Shown: positions 22,537-34,103, numbered from the stretch's first letter. The stretch: DNA of 64,000 nucleotides from Annulohypoxylon bovei var. microspora (GCA_022836615.1 MU405221.1:124001-188000); one strand, 5' to 3'. Notes: a model not told the origin generated them from the sequence alone. Numbers and translations are program-made.

Positions 22537-24006
22537 ATGTCTTCGGATACCTTCTCCCATCAAGTCCCCATTAACGGGACTATTCAGACCAAGGTCTCGC
22601 CGGGAAATCAGACGAACTTGTACTACATTTTGGTCTCAAATGTGAGCTCAACGTAAATTAGCTTTACATCGTGCGACCTTCCATTTCGAATAGCTTCTTC
22701 ATACTGACAATATGCCTATGAAAGTTGCCATGGCAAACATCTTGGCAGCAGCTCAAAGACCATGCGCGGACCGTCTGCACGGTTGATCGAGTCGAGGTGT
22801 TTAACGAGAGCACATCTGGTTGGGTTTCAGTTCGAGGTCGGGATAATTACGATGCAGCTCTCCGTACGATAATCTCCGAGAACTATTTAGGCATTTGAAT
22901 CTTGGCTAAATTTTGATTATAGGGCTACTCAATGGAGGTATCTTCAACGGGCGAGCACTTCTGGCCGATGGCAAGAATGCCACAGAAACCATCATGATCA
23001 GGGAACCCGTGGGGGCCCCTACAACGAGCGTCTCTACATCTAGGACCTCTCATACACCGAAATTCAAAACACCTCCTTCGACGAAGTATTTGGCTAGCAC
23101 ACCCCCGTTAATGTCACCACTTACCGCAGGGTACGGAGAAGTAAGTCTCTTCAGACTCAATAATGAGAGGATGTTGTATTGTTTATGATTGCTAATCTTT
23201 CATAGTGGACTTCTCCCGCGACCTCTTCACCGTATACGGCTACTTCATCGATGGAATGCGCGCCTTACACTATGTCGGGCACTATGTCTTATGATTACAG
23301 CGAGGCACCTAATTGCTACCCCTATGACACATCAAGTAGCAGCTATCTGGACCAATCTACTATGGTTTCGTCTCCTACAATGGTACAATATCCTTATGAG
23401 ACAAGCTTCTCACAGCAGTACCAGACGGGCGAGTACCAGAACAATGATTACGCCATGTATAGCAGCATGCCTACTCCAGAATCCATAATATCGAGGCCGA
23501 AGGATTCTTCCAATGGCATGGTTCCGACGAGACAACGCAAAATTATTGTGAAACAGCTTCAACCTTGGGTCACTCACTTCCAGGTACAAGATCTTATCCG
23601 AAAGAAAGCCGGATCCGATGCTGATAAAATTCAGCATATTGACCTGCCACTAACGGAAGGCCAAGAAACGAACAGAGGCTATGCCCTCATCACGTTCCAG
23701 AGCGAAGAGGTGGCCAACAAGCTGATTCGGCGACTCAATGGATACAAGTACGACGGTCGGGAATTGAGGGTGGATTACACTAAGGAGGGCGTATCCGAAA
23801 ACGAGAATGTCAAACCCCGGGCCTCTGGACATAAAGAACGGCGGGACGACCGAGAGAAGAAGGAGAAGAAGGAGAGCACCCGAGTATCAAGCTCCCACGA
23901 CAAAAAGAACAAGTCACACAAATCAAGTGTCATCATTGCTCACGGTTCTTCTTCTTCGTCTTCGAAGAAGTCGGATTCGAAGGAGAAGTCGAGCAAACGA
24001 CATTAG
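22537..24006 (+). CDS. Two-RRM RNA-binding protein, fungal
   Basis: Four exons, 22537-22641, 22725-22863, 22923-23140 and 23206-24006, give 420 residues. The introns are 83, 59 and 65 nt, and each junction keeps frame: VSN to LPWQTSWQQ, ALR to LLNGGIFNGR, and GYGE to WTSPATSS. The first RRM-like domain (residues about 28-100) has LYYILVSNLPW as strand 1 and ends NGRALL. A Ser/Thr/Tyr-rich middle follows. The second RRM (about 264-335) has RNP2-like IIVKQL and RNP1-like RGYALITF, with ELRVDY at the end. The C-terminal 85 residues are Lys/Arg/Ser/Glu-rich, typical of nuclear RNA-binding proteins. I cannot assign a known fungal gene name; a role in mRNA processing is inference. Confidence 0.83.
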
Positions 24007-27000
24007 GCTAGCACGATCATACGCAGTAGACGACGGTTATCCATACTACAAGGGTATACACTATTGCGTGGCTATGGTTATGGTTTCCTATTGTCTAGGT
24101 AAAAAGGCTCTGCGAATGTGTATTGTTTACCTTTTTTCGGTTACCCCTATATGGCGAGGGCGGCTTACTGCTGGTTGGAATACATTTGAGTGGCTCTACT
24201 GTCATTACCGCGATGTATCTACGCAACTGTAGACGTCCATATGAAAATCAGGTCATTTCCTGACCGTACCGGATAGGAAATTTGAAATTTACTGTACACT
24301 AAACCTGCTTTCTACCCCTATGTGATTTTAGGCGGTGTAGTCACTAGCCGGAGAGGAAAAGGGGCGCCATCCCCTTTCCGGCCAAGGATAGAGGCTCTTA
24401 CTATCTGTCTCCTGCAGAGCCTCATGTTAATTGAATCTAACGCACTTCGTCACGTTATCCGCTACGGAAAGGGGCTTTACAGGCGGAAAGCAAAAGCTTC
24501 GCTCTCCTCGGCGTAGCTGTCGTCCTCAAAGCTCGTGGAATCAGGAGATGTGTTTATGCTATATTACATGAGCTATCATTTCATGTCTACCTCCGTTATA
24601 TAATTCCACTTCGGCATAGTCGGTCGTTTATTTTCTTTACCAACCTTCAAACATGCGTATGCATGCAGAACATGCCGCTAGCTGCAACGTATATGCAACG
24701 CGCCTCAAACAGCCCTTCTTCCCAACCTATTCTCTACTTTTTTATAGAACCATGTCCATGTCCCTGTCATCCCTTACCCCGGTCTGCCGCCGCTATGTGC
24801 CGGATAACTGTTACACGGCGTTACTATGTGCAGTCTGCCCCTACCCGGCGTGCGGATCTTTGTTCTTCAGGCTTCTCCCCGATATACCGCCTGCTCCCCT
24901 TTTCTTACCCCCACGTCGCCCCAATGTCTTATATTAACCGGTCAAATGAGGGTTGCGACAGATGCCACTCCTTATTGTCTTACGCGAGCTGCAGACTTAG
25001 CAGCTAAGGCAAGGTAGGGGGAGACTAATGTGTCAGCTCTGTCTTCCGCGTAGCCCCGAGCCGCCGTGCTTCGCGTTTACCGGGTTTTTCGTACATGCAT
25101 GTGATCGTCCCTTGCTATCTAAGTCGAGGCCGGCCGATCGATCGAACTTTAGTCGCCCCTGTGGGATCCGGCCAGAACGCGTGGGGTGGGGTCCATAATC
25201 CGTGATGTAGAGGTCATCGTGAGTGCTGGGTGTTGACATCATCATCCTCCGTATATTTTCCTATCCTTAAGACGCCTCTGAGTTCAAGCAAAATGGAAGA
25301 CCTGTCGCATGATGTCAATGAATCCTCGTTAATACAGTGTCCCTCGGCCGGATAAGACGACGGAGGCAAAGAAATATGGTACAGACCGGTGTAAAACGCA
25401 TATCTCGGTTACCTCGTAATTAGACTTGTGGCTTCTGGCAAATCTGCCTGGACTAGGGTACCTCGGACCTCGCTTCTACTAGCGGTTACTGGCCTAGCTG
25501 TCGTTATAGGAACACGTACCTCAAAAGCCATCGGGTTGCGGCGGGAATGACACTATTGAAACAACGCCGTGGCGTCTTACCCAAGCCCATAGTCATACTA
25601 AGCACGGTTAAATTTGTCGTCCGGAGCTGGGGAAACCGGGGAATATATTATTCTTATTTCTTTTCCTCTAGCGCTCTAGATTCACCAACCCGGTAATTGG
25701 TGAATGGCCGCGAAATCTAACTAGTCGTTGAAAAGAGCGGGCCAGATGCGTTCTCCCGCTTCCAGGGGTCTGGCATAAGGTCGAATCGCTCTGCAAAGTA
25801 CAGGTCATAATTGTGACCTGATGCAAATAATAACGTGGGTTGTAAGGTATCTCCTACCTAACTAGCTGCCTAGTTCCTAGGTAGGTACCTATGTAGGCAT
25901 GTATGTAGGTCTCATTTTCCAGCCTCGCCGCGAAACTGGCCGATCAGCTAAACTGACGTGCCGCGTCAAGTTCCTATTATGGAAGGAGAGACATATGCGT
26001 GGTCCCTCAGCCTACTTGACGTCAAGGCGCGGCTATGGCCACTCCTAATCTCAGATTCTGTAGCCCCTTTTCCTTTCTTCTTTTCGGCTTTAGGCTTAAG
26101 GGGCTGCTGACTTGGATAAGGCACTTGCATGCAAAAGAACGAAGTAACACAAAATGACGAGTCATTACTTGTCTTTTGAGTGCCTCGATCACTTAGTCAT
26201 CCGGATCTAACGTCGTCTCGTTCGCGTTCCGTCCTTTAACTGATCGTTGGCCAACCGGGTGTCTTCCTAACCAACCGGAGAACGACAACGCACATATAAA
26301 CGCCTCCGTTCGGCGTAAAAAATGTCGGCTCCTTTTTCCTAGGACCTTCCGAGGCGGTGGCCTAGTACATCCGCTGTCGAAGATATTCCTGTATTATAGG
26401 TACACAGCATCGATTTTCTTTTTTCTTTTGCAGTCCGGATCATATAGACTGGGACAACTCTTTCGAAGCCACTTGTTTCACCAAATCCTCCACAGAGTCA
26501 TGATATGAGAGCCTTTAACTCAAACTCGCTTGGACAGGTAACGTTTATTTTTTTTATTTGCATAGGCCGAGAAAGCAATAACACCAGCCCAGCCATAAAT
26601 TCTTGTGCATTTGTGTTTCATGTCCTATTTGGTAAAGATTCACAGGGTGAGGTTTATGATGCTATCGGTTGGTGTCACCATCAGATGAGCTAGTCAACAG
26701 GATGTAAGCCAGGCATAATAAACACAATGATGTGTTTATTGCTACTAAAGGTCAAATTAGAGTTCTTACGTGTGAGTATTAGTTACCAATATTATCTCAT
26801 TGGATAGATTGTTAGATGGAGCCCCTTTATGCCATACCAAGCAGAGTCCCCTGTCACCATCGGCGGGTAAATCTAGACTCGAAACATGGATAAATCTGCG
26901 TCCCAACATTGCCCATTTTTTGGAACCGGTAGTAGAGTATTTAATATCGACTAGTGGAGTCATGCCGGTGTCGCCCAACAAATAGCATGTAAATATCACC

Positions 27001-27251
27001 TTTCCGCGATGTCGCGATGAGGCCACCCTAGCCTGCTATCACGGTTAAGGCTTGGTGGCGAGGAACGACGGGCGAACCTGCTCCCTCCCAGCGCCATAGT
27101 AGGAGACGAGTATCAAGCAAGTTGCAAAGTTAGAAGAGGTATTCTACAAACGGAAAATCTTCAATTCAGTCCTTGCTTCCATCAAATTGAAATACTCTAT
27201 CTTGTAAAGGAGCAGACGTACGATCTCATGTTATCTCTAAACGATAATACT
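24007..27251. other. Gene-free spacer
   Basis: 3.2 kb with only short unsupported ORFs. It includes ACCTAGGT-type palindromes at about 25876-25889. GC content looks higher at 25020-25250 than around it, with no coding pattern I can defend. Confidence 0.5.
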
Positions 27252-27794
27252 ATGCAAAGCGCATTATTCTGCAAAATCTTCCTTTTACTCTCCTTAACCA
27301 GCCCGGCCAGAGCCCTGCTACCATTATCCCGCAGCCACGGCGGCGTTAACGGTATAATATACGATACAGATGGCGTTCTCGCGACACAGACCGCATCGGG
27401 AAACACGGACTGCGCGGCGTCCTCATTGGCGACGGAATTCGTCCTCAGCTTTGTCAGCTACGGGAACTATACCGCGCTGCCGGGACAGGGCGACGACGAC
27501 GGGGGGCTTGTGCCACGACAGCTAGTGTCGATGTCGTTTGCCGTGGCCAACGCGGCCAACGGCGTCTACACCATCTGCGCGTTCCCGCTCGGCCACCTGT
27601 CCAAGCCGTCCAACGACTCGGGCGCGCCGGCTCAGTGGGTGGACGATTCCTCGTGGCAGGCGTGCGCGGATCGCAAGGACACGGACGGCAAGCACCGGTT
27701 CACCATAGCGACGGGCGCTGCGTTTGGGATCACGGGCCGATATCTCTCTATTAACCAGACGTGGTTTTGCCATGACGATGGCGGACGCTTGTGA
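27252..27794 (+). CDS. Small secreted protein, function unknown
   Basis: The chosen start ATG at 27252 gives 180 residues beginning with a classic signal peptide: MQSALFCKIF, a Leu-rich core and a cut near SPARA. An upstream in-frame ATG at 27228 would put eight polar residues first. The mature part has cysteines in DCAASS, YTICAF, WQACADR and TWFCHDD, and possible N-glycosylation sites NYT and NQT. I recognise no named family; the WxxCADR and INQTWFC blocks resemble small secreted fungal proteins in general style. The codons are GC-rich compared with the AT-rich DNA on both sides. The stop TGA lies inside GTGAGT, a good intron donor, so the true C-terminus could lie further on, but I found no convincing next exon. 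Confidence 0.65.
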   Translation: MQSALFCKIFLLLSLTSPARALLPLSRSHGGVNGIIYDTDGVLATQTASGNTDCAASSLATEFVLSFVSYGNYTALPGQGDDDGGLVPRQLVSMSFAVANAANGVYTICAFPLGHLSKPSNDSGAPAQWVDDSSWQACADRKDTDGKHRFTIATGAAFGITGRYLSINQTWFCHDDGGRL

Positions 27795-27805
27795 GTTATT
27801 ATCTT

Positions 27806-27836
27806 CCCCCATCCCCCTCATCCCCCTCACCCCCCC
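27806..27836. repeat. C-run tract (G-quadruplex-forming on minus strand)
   Basis: Four runs of 5, 5, 5 and 7 C separated by 2-4 bases (CCCCCAT, CCCCCTCAT, CCCCCTCA), starting 11 bases after the stop of the secreted-protein gene. The minus strand meets the simple G-quadruplex pattern of four G-runs with loops of 7 or less. Confidence 0.8.
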
Positions 27837-28939
27837 TTATCTTTATGCTTGTACCCGTTCGCTTGGGGGGTAGAAGACTCCTAAAAGAAACATACATACA
27901 TACCTATATATATCTACCTAAGTACCTACATACCAAGTATATAGGTTCATTAGGTAGGTAAATATGAAAAGGAGAACTCCACAGAGAATAGAGGAGAAGG
28001 AGATGTCGTGTTGATTAATACCGTTCACCTTTCCCTCATAACCCCCCCTGACATAGTCCAGGGTTGCGTATACGGGAATCGCAAATGGCACTCTGGACAT
28101 GGCCTGCGCCGACGGTGGTGAGTTAGGCGGATATCACGTCGAGAATTGCACATCGGCCGACTTATCGCTTCCGATTACACTATTGTGAGATTCTGGTCTC
28201 GAAAGCGCTCGAGATGCATTTTATTCAGAGTTCGATATTTTACCGACACCTGGGGGTAATTATACAAATGACAAGCAAATATATTCCATGACTTACTAGG
28301 TGTTATCTGATCGTTCTTGTTTAAAGGTTTAACACTATTGTCATGTATAAACACCATATATTTATCACTACTCCTTAATATTAAATAACGTATTAATATA
28401 AGAAGCACTCATAGATCATGAAATTCTTTCATTGTTAAGCTTGTACGAAGTAATAGTTCATTGAGTTTTCGAGGCTTACATAACGGGAGTATGTCTTTAA
28501 GCTTAAAATAAATATTTATTTATGAAAAGGTATAATAATATGCTTATATGCGAATTTGCGATTAAACCAGTGTTTACGATAGCGATAAACTGTATTGTCA
28601 TCACCGCCTTCCTTATTAGCGCAGCTTCTAGATTTATGGTGTACTGCTAAGGCAAGCTCCAACGATTATTTGGATCGTTCTTTTGTTTCTACCTAGGCAA
28701 GCTCATTCTCTTGAACCACAGGCGCCATAGTTAAGAAGGATATTTTCTCCCTTCCCTGGCATTTTCCTTATATTCCCCTCAGACATTTACTACGTACCCA
28801 ATAACCTTTAGTCTTGCTAGGTTTCGTCGTAAAAAGCAGCTTGCGTGTCGCGTGTCTTTCAGCCTTTTCCGAGTCAGGTTACTGATTTGATCCCCCTACT
28901 CAATCAATTTATATCCCATTCCATAGGCGCACTTCTACC
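27837..28939. other. AT-rich spacer
   Basis: No supported gene. An ACATACATACCTATATA run with AGGTAGGTA follows at about 27890-27962, and a strongly AT-rich part lies at 28170-28560. The last 100 bases are the CFIm25 promoter and leader. Confidence 0.5.
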
Positions 28940-29800
28940 ATGTCTACTGTTACGGTGACGGCGCTTCAGAGCGTTTCTCCTCCCATCATTCCGCTCTCCT
29001 TTAACTCGAATCAGCCTACTACCATACGATTATATCCTCTCTCGAACTACACATTCGGTGTAAAGGAGACACAGCCGGAGGAGGATCCGTCAGTAATTGC
29101 CCGCTTGAAGCGACTTGAGGAGCACTACAATGTTCATGGCATGCGCCGAACCTGCGAAGGTATTCTCGTGTGCCACGAGCACAATCATCCACACATCCTG
29201 ATGCTGCAGATTGCAAACGCGTTTTTTAAACTCCCCGGCGATTACCTACGACCAGAGGATGACGAGGTTGATGGATTTAAGGCGCGCCTAGATGAGCGAC
29301 TAGCACCAGTGGGAAAGCTCGGTGAGGGTGAGGAGCCAGGCAATTGGCAAGTCGGGGATTGTGTTGCGCAGTGGTGGCGCCCTAACTTCGAGACGTTCAT
29401 GTACCCATTCATCCCAGCTCATGTAACGCGACCGAAGGAATGCAAGAAGCTTTACTTCATCCAATTGCCTGAGAGCAGTATGTCAACATCTATGTATACA
29501 GGTTGAAGTCGCCGTCACTAACTGTAGTCTACTATAGAGGTGCTCAGTGTGCCCAAGAACATGAAGCTTCTCGCCGTTCCCCTATTCGAGCTTTACGACA
29601 ACACTGCGAGGTACGGCCCCCAACTTTCCGCCATTCCGCATCTTCTAAGCCGGTATAACTTCGAATTCGTCAACGAAGGCGGTGAAGTCGTTGCAGCGAC
29701 CCCAGGAGCGGGGCCCGAGGGCTTCAATTTAAAGACTCGGGTCCTTGCAGGAGGCGATGAGATTATGAATGATTTCAAAGACGGGAACGGCACGTCGTAG
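28940..29800 (+). CDS. NUDT21: Cleavage factor Im 25-kDa subunit (CPSF5/NUDT21 homologue)
   Basis: Two exons, 28940-29477 and 29538-29800, give 266 residues. The 60-nt intron (GTATGT...CTATAG, branch CACTAAC) joins PES-K to VLSVPKNMK in frame. The family binds UGUA motifs upstream of poly(A) sites and sets 3'-end choice in the nucleus. Strong family blocks: RRTCEGILVCHEHNHPHIL, then FFKLPGDYLRPEDDEVDGF, the WWRPNFE motif, YPFIPAHVTRPKECKKL, and PLFELYDNTARYGP near the end. The fold is Nudix-like but the catalytic Nudix glutamates are absent, as in the animal protein. It is convergent with the YjbQ-family gene, with 292 bases between stops. Confidence 0.95.
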
Positions 29801-30092
29801 CCATGCATTAACAGATCACCCGAGTAGAGTCCTAATATCCAATAGGACTGGAATTACCGGGGCATAGGGAATGTGCTATGATATTTCGATAATGTCTTAA
29901 TAAGGGACAAAAGGGCCAGGTGGCAAGGCTACTGCGAGACTTGAGAACATGACTTCTGATATAATTCCAAGCTCAAACATCCACGAATGAGCACGATCAC
30001 GGAACGGCGCTTGGCGTATAAGGCAGATCGCGCTTGTATTAGATAAAATGGAATGAGAAATGCTTTATTTCACTACGTGGGTTCCATGCTAC

Positions 30093-30983
30093 TCATGCCT
30101 TTTCGCCTTGAATAGTCGCTACAACCCGTCTCGAGTGGGTTACCTGCCGGAACTCGAGATACCAAATCCCTTGCCACGTTCCCGTTGCCTTTGTATGCCT
30201 TTAGTGAGTTTCTTTCTTCAATATTAGAGCTATGGGTGGATATATGTGACTTACCAGCTTTCCGTCTTTTATGGGAACCGTAATGCTAGCGCCGATGAGT
30301 GCGGACTTGATGTGCGCCTATTTCGGTCAGTTTTTAACTAGTCCACCATAACGATTACTTAAGATAGCTTACCGGCACTACAACGACAATGGTTAGCAAT
30401 TTCTTATGTGACGGGGTTAGGAATTTCTTCTCATGTTTTGGGAGCAATAGCTCATCAGTCACTTGATTAGGAAACTCTCACTCCCGAGACAGACTAAAAG
30501 GGGCTACATACTATCATCGCTACCTTCGGCACTATGTCTATACAAATCTTGCCCCTTAGGCCCAGCCTCGGGAGCAATGCGATCTAGCGCGTCGCTCATA
30601 TCCGCACGCACGTCCTCGTCCCAATTCTCGTTCAAGCTCAGCGCGCAGCTGGTGTGCTGGACGAACAAGTTGAGCAGGCCGACCTTGTACTGCCGTATCT
30701 CGGGGATCGAGCTGACTACGTGGTCGGTGATGAGGTAAGAGCCGCGCGATCGCGACGGGAGCGTGAACTGCTTCTGGAACCACGACATGGCGGGCGCTGG
30801 TGGGGTTATAGAGGGTGCTGGTGCGCGAGAATCGGAAGAGTGGCTTTTGGATGAGAGGTAGGAGAACGGAAATGTGTATAGGTAGTGAAAGACCCCTGGG
30901 AAGAAGGCTATTAGGAGGATGGAAAGCAGGAGAACGGTAAAGAGGTTGTGCTGGAAAGATGTGGCAGATGTGGATGACGGCAT
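30093..30983 (-). CDS. YjbQ/UPF0047 family protein with N-terminal membrane anchor
   Basis: Four minus-strand exons, 30983-30512, 30377-30373, 30317-30255 and 30188-30093, give 211 residues. The introns are 134, 55 and 66 nt. The second exon is 5 nt (TGCCG) and is needed to write SDDMPAHIKSALIGAS; the third joins GKL to ATGTWQGIWYLEFR. The core blocks QHTSCALSLNENWDEDVRAD, YRHSAEGSDDMPAHIK and GTWQGIWYLEFR are diagnostic of the UPF0047 family, whose bacterial member YjbQ has weak thiamine-phosphate synthase activity; its fungal role is unknown to me. Before the core (which begins at MSWFQKQFTL) is an extra region of about 65 residues with one strong hydrophobic segment (LFTVLLLSILLIAFF), so this copy may be membrane-anchored or targeted. 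An internal start at MSW would give the usual short form. Confidence 0.9.
30373..30377 (-). other. 5-nt microexon of the YjbQ-family gene
   Basis: TGCCG is flanked on the minus strand by acceptor GTTGTAG (branch CTAAC 14 bases earlier) and donor GTAAGC. It supplies the last two bases of ATG and the CCG of the invariant Met-Pro. Skipping it shifts the frame. Confidence 0.85.
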
Positions 30984-31551
30984 AGCAGTCGAGTTGATCA
31001 ATTGATGTTGTTGCGACTTGGCTTGCTTGCAGCTTTGGTGGGGTTACATATATCCCCGCCAGTTTATGTGCCTTAGTTCCTTAGTCCCTTTATACCTGTA
31101 TTCTTATTATGCAATAATATAGATATTTCATATTCTACCCGGATCTATTCAACTAATAGAACATAGCTGAGTTTAGAGATGCGAGATAGATACCTACCTG
31201 GCCAAGCAAATGACTATGAAGCACCTAAACATGGATTCTGATTTTACTAATATCTTCATAAAGCCAATTCTAGGTGCCTAAGCAGTCGGGAATAATATGT
31301 ACATAGCTAGATTAGCTTGGTGTTCATGACCGGTTAAACCTAAGGAACTGAGCCATATCAATTCGGTGCTGATTCACAACTAACAAGTCACCGGGTGACT
31401 GCCCATTCTCATGCAAGTGGATAGGAAGTTTGTGGTAATGATTCCAAATGCTCTCGGTGGTGCTCGTGTGCCTGATGACTCCTGTTAGTTATTGCCTCAC
31501 AACTCACGCTGACTATGTCTGCCGCTTTGCCCTTCGGGGTAGAGCTAAGGA
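30984..31551. other. Spacer between two minus-strand genes
   Basis: It holds the promoter of the YjbQ-family gene (right of 30983) and the 3' UTR of the NDUFS6 gene. No ORF is supported. Confidence 0.5.
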
Positions 31552-32103
31552 TTACCGCTCATCGCGGAAGACTAGACTCACAAATGGGTTTCCACAGTAG
31601 CCGCAAATGGCGATCTCCGGCTTGTCCGTGTTGATGAAGATTCTAGGATGTCCTGCCGGGCCCCCTCCACCATCGCATGCTACTACCCGGTCGTGAGTCC
31701 ATGCGACTGGTTTCTTATGGACGAGTTCGATAGCTGCTTGCGATTGAGGCTGTATCAATATTAGTCACCAACCGTTTGATTGTATATAATAGCTCTGGCT
31801 CTGGCATCCTACCTGGAGGGAGAAATCGGTCTGCTCGAATCTCGGACCGGTCATGGCAGCGGCCCTTGGTCTTTGACTTCTCGTCCAAATCTCTTTCCGG
31901 TTCGGCGCCTGCTTCAAGCCTCTCTCCTCATTCTCTACCACGCCTAGTGAGTCTTCTTCGCTCTTGGTTTCGGGAGTAGTTTCGGCCTTGGCCGGAATGG
32001 GGCTGGCTTCGAGCAAACGGGCGGAGGCTGTAAAAGTGCGCTGCGCAGCACACACTCGCTGAGGCAGCTGCAGCGCTTTTCGGGCGGTTAATCGCGAGAG
32101 CAT
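31552..32103 (-). CDS. NDUFS6: Mitochondrial complex I zinc-binding subunit (NDUFS6 homologue)
   Basis: Minus-strand exons 32103-31813 and 31749-31552 give 162 residues. The 63-nt intron (GTAGGA...TACAG, branch GTGACTAAT) joins TDFSLQ to PQSQAAIEL. The N-terminus is a mitochondrial presequence (MLSRLTARKALQLPQR, then RTFTASARLLE). The C-terminal domain has the zinc signature: VVACDGGGGPAGHPR followed by ICGYCGNPF, giving Cys, His, Cys, Cys ligands as in NDUFS6. This peripheral-arm subunit of NADH:ubiquinone oxidoreductase is needed late in assembly. Its ATG is 506 bases from the divergent MPP6-like gene. Confidence 0.95.
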
Positions 32104-32609
32104 TGTGCTGGGTTGTCGTCGTCAACTGGGAGATATGGCGTAGGAGAGACCTTGGGATTATGATGATTTGAGGTTGATGAGCAGCTAATAATTGCAGGTT
32201 CGGGATTGGCCAGAAAGAAGCTCGGGCCATTTCATGAGTGCCATTAGCGCTGGAGTTACACAATGAATTTCTTGATTATGTCATTAGGTGTTGTTAGATG
32301 TACATAGGTACCTAGATATGTAATGGAAGGTACGTATCTCTTGACAGGAAGTCAGGGACATTGATCGTTCAGAAATATCCATTCAAATTGAACGTCAGAC
32401 CCACACCTTTCATGTACCTCAACTTTTTGCACATTACATCAAAATTTTGAGTGCTCGTCAGTTTTCTCGCGACCTGCCATACGCGTCCATCTACGTAGCA
32501 ATAGCTATTGTTTTGGCGACAAATACACTTAATTCGACACGGATCATTTACTTAAGACGTTACTTTGGACGGTATCTAAGAAAAGAACAAATAGAAACGT
32601 ATTAACAAG
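32104..32609. promoter_or_regulatory. Divergent promoter, NDUFS6 / MPP6-like gene
   Basis: 506 bases between two oppositely oriented start codons, without any supported ORF, so it must hold both promoters and leaders. An AGGTACCTAG motif lies at about 32307-32316. Confidence 0.6.
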
Positions 32610-33555
32610 ATGGCGACGCCAACACCCCCGAAAAGTATGTCTTCGAGACTACTAACTATGAAGTTCATGCAAAGAGCCGCGGCTTCTCCCACCTCTTCAA
32701 CTCCCACCACACCAAAGCCAGACGAACAGGCTTCAAAACGGCGCAAGGTGATACACAATCCTTCACGAAGCGACAATTCGAAGTCAATCGCACAAATAGA
32801 TCAGGCCGCAGTACAGGCCGCCATTGCCGAGGAGGAGAGGAAGCGACAGGAGGCTTTAGTACAACATGCCGCCGAGCTTGGGGATGCGCGTTGGGTCCTT
32901 GATATAGAAGACAAGGCCGTAGCATCTGACAGTAAAATTCAAACACCTCTGAATGTGGTTCAAGTTGGGTTTGCTCAGATCGACTCCCAAATTGACCCTT
33001 CCGATGCTGTTGGTCTTGATGATGCCGAATCAGCTGACAACTCACACGCCAGAACAATGGTGAGACGGTACAACATGGAGAACAAAAAGGTATCAAATAT
33101 TCCCTCCTCTCATCCAGTCCTATGTGTCTCTTTAGCATGTTTGTCATCTCTAATTCTCATAACTTACTTGGCTATAGGCGATAAAGGACGATGAGTCCGA
33201 AAGTAATGACTCCAGCTCCGATTCTGATTCCGATGCATCCTCGCAGGGGAATGGATCAAGGCGAAGATCATATGGCCAAAGATCAGAGATACGATCAGGT
33301 TCCTCTCGGCCAGTCTTGGCAAGCAAGAAAAGTGCTGAGTGGTCGAAAGCTAAGCAATTTGCTGAGATACGGAGAAAGAAGGATGTCAAGTTGAATAGCC
33401 CCAGAACACCCTCTACATCCGGCGGTTTGTTATCAATCTCCTCAGGCGGGGGCACCTCAGCTCGCCAATCCACGAGCTTCGCTTGTCATCGCTGTGGCAA
33501 GCCTGGCCATAAGGCCATAGAGTGCAAGAGTACTCCCAAGCGGCCAACACGCTGA
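32610..33555 (+). CDS. MPP6: MPP6-like nuclear exosome cofactor with C-terminal CCHC zinc knuckle
   Basis: Two exons, 32610-33089 and 33178-33555, give 285 residues. The 88-nt intron (GTATCA...CTATAG) lies in a low-complexity region after MENKK. The N-terminal SSRLLTMKFMQRAA is the hallmark motif of M-phase phosphoprotein 6, a cofactor of the nuclear RNA exosome that in yeast contacts Rrp40 and helps recruit Mtr4. A nuclear-type basic patch (SKRRKV) follows. The middle is acidic/Ser-rich (ESNDSSSDSDSDASS) and then basic (EIRRKKDVK). The end carries CHRCGKPGHKAIEC, a CCHC knuckle that probably binds RNA. Human MPP6 is shorter (about 160 residues) and lacks this knuckle as far as I recall. The assignment rests mainly on the one N-terminal motif. 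Confidence 0.72.
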
Positions 33556-34103
33556 ATCATGTATAATGAGTAGTCAGTTTGCCTGCCTTGTCGAACAGTA
33601 TGATGATGTGCTGAACTTAGATTCTATACATAGCTATTGCCCATGGAGCCGGAGCGAGTGCATCATTGAAGCACATCGCCACATTCCTTCCATGCGTCCG
33701 TTTCCATACGAATTTACGCCTTGAAGAAGTTAGCTTCGATCCGGATCACCTGATCAAAATGTGAACCCCCTCGTGAGAAAGAATTGCTAGAAACACGAAG
33801 TTAAGAAGTATTTCCTAAAGTGTGAGATAGCCTCACGAAAGTACCTTCTAGGGACAACTAATTAGAACTTACCTAGGTACCTAGGTAGGCATGGCGCTTT
33901 AAACCCGATTAGTGAGCATCGCTATCCGGTACTAAGGTTGCAATCTTTGCCCGAGGCTAACTCGCACTCGAGGGGATATACTTATTTTGTTCCCGCCACA
34001 TCCTTTACCCTCCCAGGTATGATACAGCACGTGTCAGTTTCCAGGCTAGTTTACGTATAGATACATGGGGAACTGGAGAGATTGCGTGCATGAATCCGCT
34101 AGT

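Noticed and set aside
31928..32263. Minus-strand ORF overlapping NDUFS6
   Set aside because: Different frame over the presequence of the real gene; no family features.
32665..33147. 160-codon minus-strand ORF opposite the MPP6-like gene
   Set aside because: Antisense shadow of a supported coding frame.
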